A DNA stretch of 43,571 bases from an uncultured Synergistales bacterium (GTDB taxonomy: Bacteria; Synergistota; Synergistia; Synergistales; Aminobacteriaceae), in assembly GCA_905235395.1 (NCBI GenBank), contig CAJOLN010000002.1, positions 1-43,571 on the forward strand, read 5' to 3'. Positions 33,228 to 41,504 of this stretch are shown in pieces. Position 1 is the first letter of the stretch, and each line of letters starts with the position of its first letter. Made by a program: the position numbers and the translations under genes. A model generated the notes under the pieces. The model worked only from the letters and a program-made list of their open reading frames with translations. It did no database searches and had not been told where the DNA came from.

Positions 33228-33519
33228 TACGTTTATGCTCATCATAACTGCTGGTGCTGTTACTGTTTTTTTGCGCTTCATTCCGTTTATTGCATTCAGG
33301 AAAAAAATTCCGTCATTAATTCTGTATCTTGGAAGGGTACTGCCTTATTCGGTAATGGCCATGCTTTTTGTATATTGTCTCAGGAATACAGGTACATATT
33401 TTCTGCCTGAGGCTTTATCCTGCGGCCTCGTAATTTCACTTCACATATGGAAACGCAATACACTTCTGAGCATTATTGCAGGAACAGGTTTATACATGAT
33501 AATGCTTCAGTATGCATGA
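33220..33519 (+). CDS. azlD: AzlD-type branched-chain amino acid export subunit
   Basis: 99 residues with three to four membrane segments, typical for AzlD (R-F-I-P-F near residue 20 and V-L-P-Y-S-V-M-A-M-L near 40). The ATG at 33220 overlaps the azlC stop by eight bases and has AGGAGGA nine bases before it; a TTG at 33214 is too close to that site. Confidence 0.88.
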   Translation: MYDTFMLIITAGAVTVFLRFIPFIAFRKKIPSLILYLGRVLPYSVMAMLFVYCLRNTGTYFLPEALSCGLVISLHIWKRNTLLSIIAGTGLYMIMLQYA

Positions 33520-33552
33520 AAAAAAAAGGCCCTCCTCATAACAAAGGGGGGC
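33519..33552 (-). terminator. Intrinsic terminator of the minus-strand 33563 gene
   Basis: Read on the minus strand: GCCCCCCT pairs with AGGAGGGC (one G-T), 8-base loop, then C and a T9 run (A9 at 33519-33527 on the plus strand). The plus strand has no T-tract after this hairpin, so azlCD has no clear terminator of its own. Confidence 0.85.
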
Positions 33553-33562
33553 AAAAAAAAAT

Positions 33563-34291
33563 TCATCTTCTTCTGTTTGATTTTGCTTCAGGCTGGTCAA
33601 ATAATTCTTTCATTGATGCCTTAATGATATTCTCAACTACTCCCATGACATCACCGCCCTGATACTCACGGTATATTTTATGAACAACTATTGCCTTATA
33701 GTCTCCGTCGAAGTCATCAATGGAATACATTGTAGGCTGACACACGGTATAAAGATAAGTGACATCATGAGCAGGAATAACTTCTGTTTTTTCTTCCGGA
33801 ATTTTCAGAACCTCGATTAATCTTCCATGACGGTCTCGTCTTTCAACTTCACGATATACTGTGTAAGTTCTAATTTCTTCAGGAACATGTTCCGTCTCGA
33901 AGTTCTGCCATATTGACGTGCGTATGAATGCCGTATATCCCATTTCTTTGGCATGGTCGAAGAAATTTCTTGTCTTAGGGTCTGAATCGCTGTAAATGAA
34001 TTTCATATCGTCAATTAATTCATCAACAGGCTTTATTATATTCGTACCTTTTCTTTTTGTTCCTGAACGTACAGCATCAATCAGCCAGTTCATTATCTGT
34101 TTATTCTGGCTTCTCACTGGTGCTAAACTCTTTCCTGCTTTGAGTTCTGTCTCAGCCGGTAAGACAAAAATTTTTCTCTGTTCATTCAGTCTGAACGAAG
34201 GATCATGCCATACTTCAACATCACTAGCTGAAGCTATGGACGCAAACAGAAGCAATAATACGGATAAAGCTATTCTTTTCACTGTTATCAT
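33563..34291 (-). CDS. Secreted protein of unknown function
   Basis: 242 residues. A signal peptide (1-22, ASA) is followed by a mature alpha/beta domain with F-V-L-P-A-E-T near residue 42, a helical region (60-115), A-F-I-R-T-S-I-W near 121 and a run of beta strands including I-P-A-H-D-V-T-Y and a V-V-H-K-I-Y near 205. The C-terminus is basic (N-R-R-R). No catalytic pattern recognised; it resembles periplasmic proteins with an LptE/YbbC-type alpha-beta core, but this is a guess. Single gene with its own terminator, divergent from the flippase-like gene. Confidence 0.65.
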   Translation of the reverse strand: MITVKRIALSVLLLLFASIASASDVEVWHDPSFRLNEQRKIFVLPAETELKAGKSLAPVRSQNKQIMNWLIDAVRSGTKRKGTNIIKPVDELIDDMKFIYSDSDPKTRNFFDHAKEMGYTAFIRTSIWQNFETEHVPEEIRTYTVYREVERRDRHGRLIEVLKIPEEKTEVIPAHDVTYLYTVCQPTMYSIDDFDGDYKAIVVHKIYREYQGGDVMGVVENIIKASMKELFDQPEAKSNRRR

Positions 34292-34343
34292 CTCCCGATG
34301 TCAATTATAATACTGTCATTATCATACTACGGAGGAATTTAAC

Positions 34344-35399
34344 TTGTCTCTCAGAAAAGGTTTAATTATATTTATAATTCTTGCATTCGGAGTTAATGCG
34401 TTCATCATCATAAAGAGTGTTGATGCTCATACAATACATTCACTGCTGCATGCTGACAAAATAAAATTGCTTCTGGCACTTTGTGTAGTGTTTGGAGCAT
34501 GGATATGTGATGCAGGAAGGTTCTGTGCATTGTCATATGCGGCCGGAGAAAAAGTTTCATTTTCACTTGGAATAATCTTAACGTGGCTGAACTATTTCGG
34601 AAGTGCAGTTACACCTATGCAGTCAGGAGGAGGCCCGTTTCAGGTGTATGTGCTGTATAAAAAGGGAATTCCTGTAGGCAAGGGAATAGCGATAACATTA
34701 ATGCGAACAATGCTGACGATTTTAATTCTCACGCTTTCTGTTCCTGCTGCATTATTGCTTGACCCTGAGATTTTAGCCGGAAGTCCATTCCTCAAGGGAT
34801 TAGTCTCGTATGTATTTGTTGTGATACTGGCTACATGGGCATTTGTGGCATTCACGATAGCAAAACCAGAACTCATCAAGAAACTTGCACGCGTGATTGT
34901 GATGTGGCTTAGGAGATTTAAATTCATGAATTCAAATCGCAGAGTGATAAAAATATTTCAATGGTTTGATCATGAAGTTGATAATTATATTCTGAACTTC
35001 AAGTTAGCATTCAATTCCGGAAAATTCTGGCTCATACTCTCTGTTATTCTCTCTGTACTGCATCTTCTCGCATTGTTCTCAGTTCTTCCTGTCTTAATGT
35101 CAGCAGTGGGATTGAAATTTAGATATGTGCAGACGATTGCGGTTCAGGCAGTGTTTATGTTCATACTGTATTTTGTGCCTACACCTGGAGCGAGCGGAGT
35201 AGCAGAAGGAGGCGGAGCATTACTGTACAGTATTTTAATGCCTCAGAACATGGCCGGTATCATGTCTATAATATGCCGTTTCTTCACGGATTACATTTCG
35301 ATATTTATGGGAGTAGTTGTCGTGATTCGTATGTTAGGCTGGGGAGTGACGGAGAACATTGCGCGAAACAAACGTGAAGGTGATATGAATAATGCGTAA
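34344..35399 (+). CDS. Flippase-like membrane protein (lysylphosphatidylglycerol synthase TM family)
   Basis: 351 residues with about eight membrane segments. Family marks: W-I-C-D-A-G-R-F near residue 53, N-Y-F-G-S-A-V-T-P-M-Q-S-G-G-G-P near 80 (T-P-x-x-x-G-G-G-P is diagnostic), R-T-M-L-T and P-T-P-G-A-S-G-V-A-E-G near 280. Members are membrane flippases or parts of lipid/glycan synthesis. The start is TTG at 34344 with GGAGGA seven bases upstream; no ATG fits the family N-terminus. Overlaps the next gene by eight bases. Confidence 0.85.
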   Translation: MSLRKGLIIFIILAFGVNAFIIIKSVDAHTIHSLLHADKIKLLLALCVVFGAWICDAGRFCALSYAAGEKVSFSLGIILTWLNYFGSAVTPMQSGGGPFQVYVLYKKGIPVGKGIAITLMRTMLTILILTLSVPAALLLDPEILAGSPFLKGLVSYVFVVILATWAFVAFTIAKPELIKKLARVIVMWLRRFKFMNSNRRVIKIFQWFDHEVDNYILNFKLAFNSGKFWLILSVILSVLHLLALFSVLPVLMSAVGLKFRYVQTIAVQAVFMFILYFVPTPGASGVAEGGGALLYSILMPQNMAGIMSIICRFFTDYISIFMGVVVVIRMLGWGVTENIARNKREGDMNNA

Positions 35400-35952
35400 A
35401 TGGTTCTTCAAAATGCGCGGAGGTTTATGGACATTGCTATTTGTGTTCATGCTTATAATCTCCCGTGTTCCTTCATTCAGCCAAATAATTTATGGTCTTG
35501 TGTTAATTTTTGCAGGTCAGTTATGGCGTTTATGGTCAGCAGGAGTAATCGGCTTATATCGCGGCGAGAACGTGAAAGCACTGAAACTTTCAACTAAAGG
35601 CCCGTATGCGTTAATGCGTAACCCTTTATACTTCGGAAATTTCATGATAGGCATAGGCTGGGCAGTTATAGCAGGATTAAATGCCGTGATAGTTTTCGTA
35701 ATTTCGTTCATTGTGCTTTATGTTCTGGTTATTATCCCATATGAAGAAGATTTCCTGATGAAAAAGTTCGGAGGTGAATATGAATCATATTGTGAAAGAG
35801 TAAAACGTTTCTGGCCTGTGAAATTCACGAAGAAAGACATAAATGCAGATTTTGATGTTAATGTGATAATGCGCAGTGAGATTCACACGGTAATATCAAC
35901 AATTGCGGGAACTTGTATAATACTAGCTGTGAGTATATATAAAGGAGCGTGA
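35392..35952 (+). CDS. Isoprenylcysteine carboxyl methyltransferase-like protein (ICMT/PEMT family)
   Basis: 186 residues with four to five membrane segments. The family C-terminus is clear: L-S-T-K-G-P-Y-A-L-M-R-N-P-L-Y-F-G-N near residue 66, a P-Y-E-E-D-F-L and F-G-G-E-Y-E-S-Y near 115-130. These are membrane methyltransferases; the bacterial substrates are mostly unknown. Overlaps the flippase-like gene by eight bases, so the two probably work on the same lipid or isoprenoid. Confidence 0.85.
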   Translation: MRKWFFKMRGGLWTLLFVFMLIISRVPSFSQIIYGLVLIFAGQLWRLWSAGVIGLYRGENVKALKLSTKGPYALMRNPLYFGNFMIGIGWAVIAGLNAVIVFVISFIVLYVLVIIPYEEDFLMKKFGGEYESYCERVKRFWPVKFTKKDINADFDVNVIMRSEIHTVISTIAGTCIILAVSIYKGA

Positions 35953-35958
35953 TGAAAA

Positions 35959-36558
35959 ATGTGTGAGGCGAGGAAGACACAAAAGAAAAAGATAATGATG
36001 AGTGATTTGATGAATGCTATTTCTGAATCTGAATACCCGCAGTACATTCTTTATGCAGTTGAACAGGTTCAGGAATGGATGAAAGAGATGATAAATCCAG
36101 AAACGGAGCATAGTGAAGATGCAGATATATTCAGTGCATTGTTTCAGTTTGCAGATGACGAAGATGAATTGAGCAGACTTACTGCCAGGCTTGAGAGCGT
36201 GAAGGAATATGCAGATGTAATGCCGTGTTCAGAAATTCCTAACGGCAAGCCCGATGCGGTGATAGTGAGTATAGCACCTTCAGACTATGAATCAGGATTA
36301 CGTGACGCAATAGATTATGCGGCAGTCTTCAACAGAGGAAGCTGCAGGAGAGTATGGATAATCAGTGACACGTTTGTATTCGATGAGATAGCGAAGTATA
36401 TACATCATGTAGATGCATTGAGTGAGCAGGGAATAACATTGAGGTACATACTGGTAACGGCATGGGGGTGGGTTGAAATGCCTCTAAGCGGGAACATGGC
36501 CGCGAAGCATAATTTTATGTTTCAGGCAGAGGAAACCAGACGAAGAAGGAAGAAATAG
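35959..36558 (+). CDS. Hypothetical protein
   Basis: 199 residues, acidic N-terminal half (helical, about 10-80), then a mixed region with A-V-I-V-S-I-A-P near residue 95 and V-W-I-I-S-D-T near 132, and a basic R-R-R-R-K-K tail. A Rossmann-like fold is possible from the alternating strands, but I do not recognise a family. No signal peptide. Six bases after the ICMT-like gene, so cotranscribed. Confidence 0.6.
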   Translation: MCEARKTQKKKIMMSDLMNAISESEYPQYILYAVEQVQEWMKEMINPETEHSEDADIFSALFQFADDEDELSRLTARLESVKEYADVMPCSEIPNGKPDAVIVSIAPSDYESGLRDAIDYAAVFNRGSCRRVWIISDTFVFDEIAKYIHHVDALSEQGITLRYILVTAWGWVEMPLSGNMAAKHNFMFQAEETRRRRKK

Positions 36559-36573
36559 ATTCATTCATGAATT

Positions 36574-36608
36574 GCGGACTTCGAAGAAGAAAAATCTTTG
36601 AGGTCTGC
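36574..36608 (+). other. Strong hairpin without T-tract
   Basis: A 14-bp stem (GCGGACTTCGAAGA with TCTTTGAGGTCTGC, several G-T pairs) and a 7-base loop, 16 bases after the previous stop. No T-run follows, so it may be a processing or attenuation structure rather than a terminator. Confidence 0.5.
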
Positions 36609-36614
36609 ATATTC

Positions 36615-36642
36615 AAATTCATAAAGGAAAATTCATAAAGGA
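36615..36642 (+). repeat. 14-bp tandem duplication containing the ribosome site
   Basis: AAATTCATAAAGGA occurs twice in tandem (36615-36628 and 36629-36642). The second copy supplies the AAAGGAG ribosome site for the ATG at 36652. Confidence 0.8.
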
Positions 36643-36651
36643 GATTGACAA

Positions 36652-37882
36652 ATGCACGATAACAAAGCTATAATCGATCAACGACCAACGACCAACGACC
36701 AACGCTATTATTGCGTTCGTAAAGAAATGCATTAAGCGTATTATCAGGTTTACTGTTTGCACAATAATAGAATTTCTTTCCTTTTTTGTTCCTTCCCAAA
36801 AAATTATTCTGTACGAGAGCTATCCTGATTTCACAGACAACACTTATCCTCTGTACCTGAAATTGAAAGAGCTGATGCCTGACTATAAACATGTTTGGTT
36901 CATTCATCATGGAATGATTCACAAAGAAGCAGATGATGTGATATATTCTGAAAGAAAAACTCTGCGTGAAAAGCTGAAGTACTTGTACTATATGTCGAGA
37001 TGCAGAGCATTAGTTCAGTGTAACGTCACTCGTAGAAAATTCAAACGTTCTCAGCTTTCATTATATCTTTCTCACGGAAGCCCAATCAAGGCTGCTCATG
37101 CCGCAAGTCTCAAAGGCTCTCGTATTGATTATGCGTGCATTCAATCACACTCATTTGATGATATGCTCGTCAAATATCTCAATGGCAGAAAAGAACAGTT
37201 CATCTATACCGGTTTTCCACGATGCGATTATTTTTATGCTGAATCGAAACCAGAAGCGATAAACGAAATTGTGAACGGGAAATATATCATCTGGCTACCG
37301 ACATTCAGAATTCATAGATGCAAGACCAGAGATGATGCTCCCGGCTCAGTATTCAATCATATCGGTGTTCCGTTGTTCTATGACATTCAGAACCTGAGAG
37401 ATTTCAATTCATTCCTGATAGACATGAACATTCACATACTCTATAAGCCACATTTTGCGCAGGATATGGACATAGTGAAGCGTGAAACCCTCTCGAACTT
37501 TCACATGATTCATGACCCTGATATTCTTGGTCGTAACCTTCAACTCTATGAAGTCATTGCACATTCAGAGGCACTCATCACAGATTATTCTTCTGTATTC
37601 TGGGATTATTTACTCCTAGACAGACCGATAGCACTCACAATTGATGATGTTGAAAGCTACAGAAAGGGATTAGGCTTTGCTGTCGATTTCGATGCAATAT
37701 CATCAGAGGCTTCAGAGAGATTAAGTGATTCAAAAGAGCTTCGTGAATTCGTCCTGAATGTGATTCATCATAGGGACATAATGTGTGAAGGCAGACGGAA
37801 ATGGAGAGATATAGGGAACATGCATCAAGATGGTAAGAGTGCAGAACGTACAGCAGAATTCATAAAGTCTATGCTAAAATGA
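36652..37882 (+). CDS. CDP-glycerol glycerophosphotransferase-family protein, phase-variable, sequenced in the OFF frame
   Basis: The ATG at 36652 has AAAGGAG eight bases upstream but its frame stops at 36733-36735 after 27 codons. The long ORF (open from 36674, stop at 37882) is in another frame and has no ATG, GTG or TTG until a TTG at 36863, which would cut off the conserved N-terminus (Q-K-I-I-L-Y-E-S-Y-P-D-F-T-D-N-T). A CGACCAA heptad tract at 36675-36704 sits between. Removing one 7-bp unit fuses the ATG to the long ORF, 407 residues. The body has L-S-H-G-S-P-I-K, T-G-F-P-R-C-D, W-L-P-T-F-R and L-I-T-D-Y-S-S-V-F-W-D-Y-L-L, typical of TagB/TagF-type transferases (PF04464) that add glycerophosphate or ribitol phosphate to surface polymers. 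GtrA follows. Confidence 0.85.
36675..36704 (+). repeat. Heptanucleotide tandem repeat (CGACCAA) in a coding 5' end
   Basis: One imperfect unit (CGATCAA, 36675-36681), three perfect units (36682-36702) and the start of a fifth (CG). Unit length 7 is not a multiple of 3, so each gain or loss moves the reading frame by one. Located 23 bases after the start codon of the glycerophosphotransferase gene. Confidence 0.95.
37870..37880 (+). promoter_or_regulatory. Candidate extended -10 promoter of gtrA
   Basis: TATGCTAAAAT at the end of the preceding gene has a TATG extension one base before TAAAAT. It would let gtrA be expressed when the upstream gene is out of frame. Confidence 0.35.
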
Positions 37883-37918
37883 TTCATCTTTTAACTTTCA
37901 GGAGATGATTCCCTTTTC

Positions 37919-38302
37919 ATGAAGCAATTGATCATCTATGGAATAGTAGGAGGTATAACAACAGTTATTGCTATTGTCTCATACTGGCTCGTATCACGCT
38001 TATTGTTTATACCTGTCGTACCGTCGTCCATAATCTCATGGTTAATCGCATTCTTTTTCGCATTCTGGGCTAACCGTAAGTTTGTTTTTCAATCACATAA
38101 CCCAGTTCTTCCGGAATTATTTGAATTCTTTATGTGCAGAATTTCAACAGGAGTTTTAGACATAGTTATCATGTTTATATTCGCTGATGTATTAGGGTTT
38201 TATGATTTAGGCGTAAAAATTGTGAGCTGTGCAGTCGTTATCATTCTAAACTATATAGCAAGCAAGTTATTCATCTTCAGGAACAAAGGAGAAAATGCAT
38301 AA
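37919..38302 (+). CDS. GtrA-family membrane protein
   Basis: 127 residues with four membrane segments: Y-G-I-V-G-G near residue 7, W-A-N-R-K-F-V-F near 50 (the family's N-R-x-F-V-F), a third helix, and N-Y-I-A-S-K-L-F-I-F near 110. GtrA proteins help move lipid-linked sugars or polymer units across the membrane. AGGAGA ribosome site. Its TAA overlaps the ATG of the adenine deaminase gene by one base. Confidence 0.88.
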   Translation: MKQLIIYGIVGGITTVIAIVSYWLVSRLLFIPVVPSSIISWLIAFFFAFWANRKFVFQSHNPVLPELFEFFMCRISTGVLDIVIMFIFADVLGFYDLGVKIVSCAVVIILNYIASKLFIFRNKGENA

Positions 38303-40017
38303 TGAGAATAGCAGACATAGCACGTGGAGATACACCCGCAGAACTTGTGATAAAAAACGCAAGAATAGCGAACATCTTCACGAATGAATATGAACTTTCA
38401 GACGTAGCAGTGTATTCAGGAAAGATAGCGGGCATTGGGAAATATGACGGAGAAGTAGAATATGACGCAGAAGGAAGAGTAGTAATACCCGGAATGATAG
38501 ACGGCCATGTTCACATTGAGGATACGATGATGACACCTGGAGCATTTGCAGAGATTGCCGCCTTGCACGGGACAAGTGCAGTAATGGCTGACCCTCACGA
38601 AATTTCAAATGCACTCGGAATGTCAGGACTTCAGTATATGTTCAGGGCTTCTCAGGATTTACCCGTTGATGTATTTTTCGGAGCACCTTCATGCGTACCA
38701 GCGAGCGATTACGAATCAGCGTATGAGGAACTTGATATGACAGCAATACACTCGATGTTCATGAAGGAATACACTTGGCATCTCGCTGAAATGATGAACT
38801 ATCCTGCGGTGATAAACGGCGATGCTTCAGTGTGGGGGAAAATTCTTGCGGCCGGAAATGTTCCTTTAACAGGTCATGCACCCAATGTTACAGGCTACGC
38901 TCTCAATGCGTATCTCTCATCGGGGATAAACTCAGATCATGAATGCAATGAGTTGGACGAAGCACGTGAGAAACTCAAGCGCGGAATGTGGATTATGATT
39001 CGTGAAGGAGCAAGTTTCCCAAATCTTAGAACATTACTTCCGTTGATACGCGATAATGTCCTTAATGCTTCACGATGTATGGTAGTGAGTGATGACATTA
39101 CAGCACGTTACCTTCTTGAACAGGGACATATGGACGTGAAAATGAGAATCATGCTTGAGGAAGGGATTAATCCTTTCGTTGCTTTGAGAATGGTTACACT
39201 TTCACCCTCAGAATATTTCAGACTTTATGACAGAGGCATAATAGCTCCGTCAAAACTGGCTGACTTTGCGATTCTTGATTCAGAAGTGATTGATGAAAAA
39301 TTCACTGTCAATGATGTATTCAAGAACGGAAGGCAGATTGTGAGAGATAAAGATGTATTTGTTCCTTACGAACAGGAACATATTGCGCCCGCCATTAAGA
39401 CGAAAGTAACAAAAATTCCGTCAGTTGAAGACATACGTGTGAAGGCAGAAGGAAAAATCATAAAAGCAATCGGAGTTACAGAAGGCACAGTTTTAACGAA
39501 GACACTTGAACTTGAAGCCAAAATTGAAAATGGATATGTGGTGAGTGATTCAGAAAATGACATCGCAAAGATAGTTGTGCTTGAACGTCATCGTAATAGT
39601 GGAAGGTTCGCTGTAGGTTTCGTTCATGGCTTAGGAATTCATAGCGGTGCAGTAGGTTCGAGCGTTGCACATGATGCACATAACTTTGTTGTTGCTGGTT
39701 ATGATGATGAATCAATAATCACTGCTCTTCATGAACTCGCTGATATGGGCGGAGGTCTCGTTGTCTCCAACGGAAAGAACGTAACAGAGAAATTCGCACT
39801 GCCAATCGGAGGACTCATGAGCTATCTGAAACCCGAAGAAGTATCGCGTGAACTGACAATCATGGAAGATGCCGCAGTCAGAACAGGAATTCTTATTCCT
39901 CATCCGTTTATGGTCTTATCGTTCTTATGTCTCAGCGTAATTCCAGAACTGAGAATCACTGACAAAGGATATATTGACATAACGAAAGGCGGAATTCAGA
40001 AAATATTTGTGAGATAA
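38302..40017 (+). CDS. ade: Adenine deaminase
   Basis: 571 residues. Amidohydrolase of the Ade type: V-V-I-P-G-M-I-D-G-H-V-H-I-E-D-T-M-M-T-P near residues 61-80 (metal histidines at about 69 and 71), a G-T-S-A-V-M-A-D-P-H-E-I block near 93-105, H-A-P-N-V-T-G near 194 and S-D-D-I-T-A near 255. The C-terminal domain (330-571) ends the Ade fold. Converts adenine to hypoxanthine, in line with the purine permease that follows. Coupled to gtrA by an overlapping TAATG. Confidence 0.95.
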   Translation: MRIADIARGDTPAELVIKNARIANIFTNEYELSDVAVYSGKIAGIGKYDGEVEYDAEGRVVIPGMIDGHVHIEDTMMTPGAFAEIAALHGTSAVMADPHEISNALGMSGLQYMFRASQDLPVDVFFGAPSCVPASDYESAYEELDMTAIHSMFMKEYTWHLAEMMNYPAVINGDASVWGKILAAGNVPLTGHAPNVTGYALNAYLSSGINSDHECNELDEAREKLKRGMWIMIREGASFPNLRTLLPLIRDNVLNASRCMVVSDDITARYLLEQGHMDVKMRIMLEEGINPFVALRMVTLSPSEYFRLYDRGIIAPSKLADFAILDSEVIDEKFTVNDVFKNGRQIVRDKDVFVPYEQEHIAPAIKTKVTKIPSVEDIRVKAEGKIIKAIGVTEGTVLTKTLELEAKIENGYVVSDSENDIAKIVVLERHRNSGRFAVGFVHGLGIHSGAVGSSVAHDAHNFVVAGYDDESIITALHELADMGGGLVVSNGKNVTEKFALPIGGLMSYLKPEEVSRELTIMEDAAVRTGILIPHPFMVLSFLCLSVIPELRITDKGYIDITKGGIQKIFVR

Positions 40018-40053
40018 TATACACTCATTTTCATTTTTGGAGAGTGATTTAAC

Positions 40054-41358
40054 TTGTCATTATTCAATATGCGCGAGACCGGCACAAACTTTATCACCGA
40101 AGTCTTAGCGGGCATAACAACATTCGTAACCATGTCGTATATCATCTTCGTGAACCCTGACATTCTCAGCAAAACAGGTATGGACTTCAACGCTCTTGTA
40201 GTCGTAACATGTCTTGCGTCTGCACTCGGTACCTTCTGCATGGCATTCTTCGCGAATTACCCGATTGCTCTCGCTCCTGGAATGGGACTGAACGCATTCT
40301 TTGCATTCGGAGTAGTCTTGAACATGAAGATTAACGGTGCACCAGTGACTTGGCAAATGGCACTTGCGGCAGTGTTCATTGAAGGAGCAATCTTCGCAGT
40401 ACTTACGATGACATCAATACGTGAAGCAATCATGAATTCGATACCCAAGACACTCAAAATAGGTATCAGTGCAGGAATTGGATTATTTATAGCGTTCATT
40501 GGTCTTCAGTCAGCAGGAATAGTTGTGAATAACGATGCAACACTTCTTGGTCTCGGAAGTATCCGCAATAATTTTCAGATGATGATGTCATTGCTCGGTC
40601 TGTTCATAATGGCCGTACTTACAGCATGGAACATAAAAGGCGCACTCCTAATCGGTATTCTTGTAGTAACAGGAATATCAATCGCATTAGGTCATACACA
40701 ACTGCCTGAAACTTTTGTATCAACACCTCCGTCAATTATGCCTCTCGTAGGACAGTTAGACTTCTCATTGATTAAATCGCCGGAATTCTGGATAGTCGTA
40801 TTCACATTCTTCTTCGTTGATTTCTTTGATACATTAGGAACTCTCGTAGGTGTGTGCAATCGTTCAGGACTTCTCGATGAGAAAGGAAACTTACCGCGTG
40901 CTAAAGGTGCGTTAATGGCCGATGCAGTTGCGACAATGGCAGGAGCATTTATTGGAACATCAACGGTAACATCATATGTAGAATCATCATCAGGAGTAGC
41001 ACAGGGAGGACGTACAGGTTTAACTGCAATAGTTACTGGACTGTTATTCATATGTGCAATATTCTTCACGCCTCTTGTCGGAATCGTTCCAGGTTATGCT
41101 ACAGCTCCTGCGTTAATCATCGTTGGAATATACATGATGATGTCATTGCGTGATCTGAACTATGATGACTGGACAGAACTTATACCTTCACTTTTGGGTT
41201 TCTTCATGATGCCGTTAGCATACTCAATCGCAATAGGAATTGAATTCGCAATAGTGAGCTATGTATTCATCAAGATACTCACAGGAAAGTTCAAGGACGT
41301 TTCATTCCTAATGATAGTATTGAGTGCACTATTCGTATTGAAAGAATTCTTAGCATAA
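40054..41358 (+). CDS. NCS2-family purine (hypoxanthine/guanine/adenine) permease
   Basis: 434 residues, about 13 membrane segments. AzgA/PbuG marks: E-V-L-A-G-I-T-T-F-V-T-M-S-Y-I-I-F-V-N-P near residue 13, A-L-A-P-G-M-G-L-N-A-F-F near 69, F-F-F-V-D-F-F-D-T-L-G-T-L-V-G near 252 and G-T-S-T-V-T-S-Y-V-E-S-S-S-G-V-A near 300. The start is TTG at 40054 with GGAGAG nine bases before it; the ATG at 40069 is too far downstream. Substrates hypoxanthine, guanine or adenine. Next to ade, so both serve purine salvage. Confidence 0.93.
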   Translation: MSLFNMRETGTNFITEVLAGITTFVTMSYIIFVNPDILSKTGMDFNALVVVTCLASALGTFCMAFFANYPIALAPGMGLNAFFAFGVVLNMKINGAPVTWQMALAAVFIEGAIFAVLTMTSIREAIMNSIPKTLKIGISAGIGLFIAFIGLQSAGIVVNNDATLLGLGSIRNNFQMMMSLLGLFIMAVLTAWNIKGALLIGILVVTGISIALGHTQLPETFVSTPPSIMPLVGQLDFSLIKSPEFWIVVFTFFFVDFFDTLGTLVGVCNRSGLLDEKGNLPRAKGALMADAVATMAGAFIGTSTVTSYVESSSGVAQGGRTGLTAIVTGLLFICAIFFTPLVGIVPGYATAPALIIVGIYMMMSLRDLNYDDWTELIPSLLGFFMMPLAYSIAIGIEFAIVSYVFIKILTGKFKDVSFLMIVLSALFVLKEFLA

Positions 41359-41378
41359 ACTTTTTAAGAATAAAAGCA

Positions 41379-41412
41379 TGGCCTCCTGAAATAAAATCGG
41401 GAGGTCATTTTT
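41379..41412 (+). terminator. Intrinsic terminator after the purine permease
   Basis: An 11-bp stem (TGGCCTCCTGA with TCGGGAGGTCA, two G-T pairs), 7-base loop, five T. Confidence 0.85.
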
Positions 41413-41418
41413 GTTATG

Positions 41419-41447
41419 TTGACATAAAAATATACATAAACTAGAAT
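41419..41447 (+). promoter_or_regulatory. Promoter of glnN
   Basis: TTGACA at 41419-41424, 17 bases, TAGAAT at 41442-41447. Followed by a leader of about 50 bases that contains an inverted repeat (GCAGA at 41462-41466 and TCTGC at 41482-41486), a possible operator or hairpin. Confidence 0.75.
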
Positions 41448-41504
41448 AAATTAAAATTTAAGCAGAAAATTTTAAAATAAATCTGCATAATAGGAAGTGA
41501 AATA

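Noticed and set aside
33519-33552. A terminator for azlCD on the plus strand
   Set aside because: The hairpin is followed by A, not T, on the plus strand; it fits the minus-strand gene instead.
36863-37882. Starting the glycerophosphotransferase gene at TTG 36863
   Set aside because: The open frame continues upstream with family-like sequence, and a better start with a good ribosome site exists across the heptad repeat.
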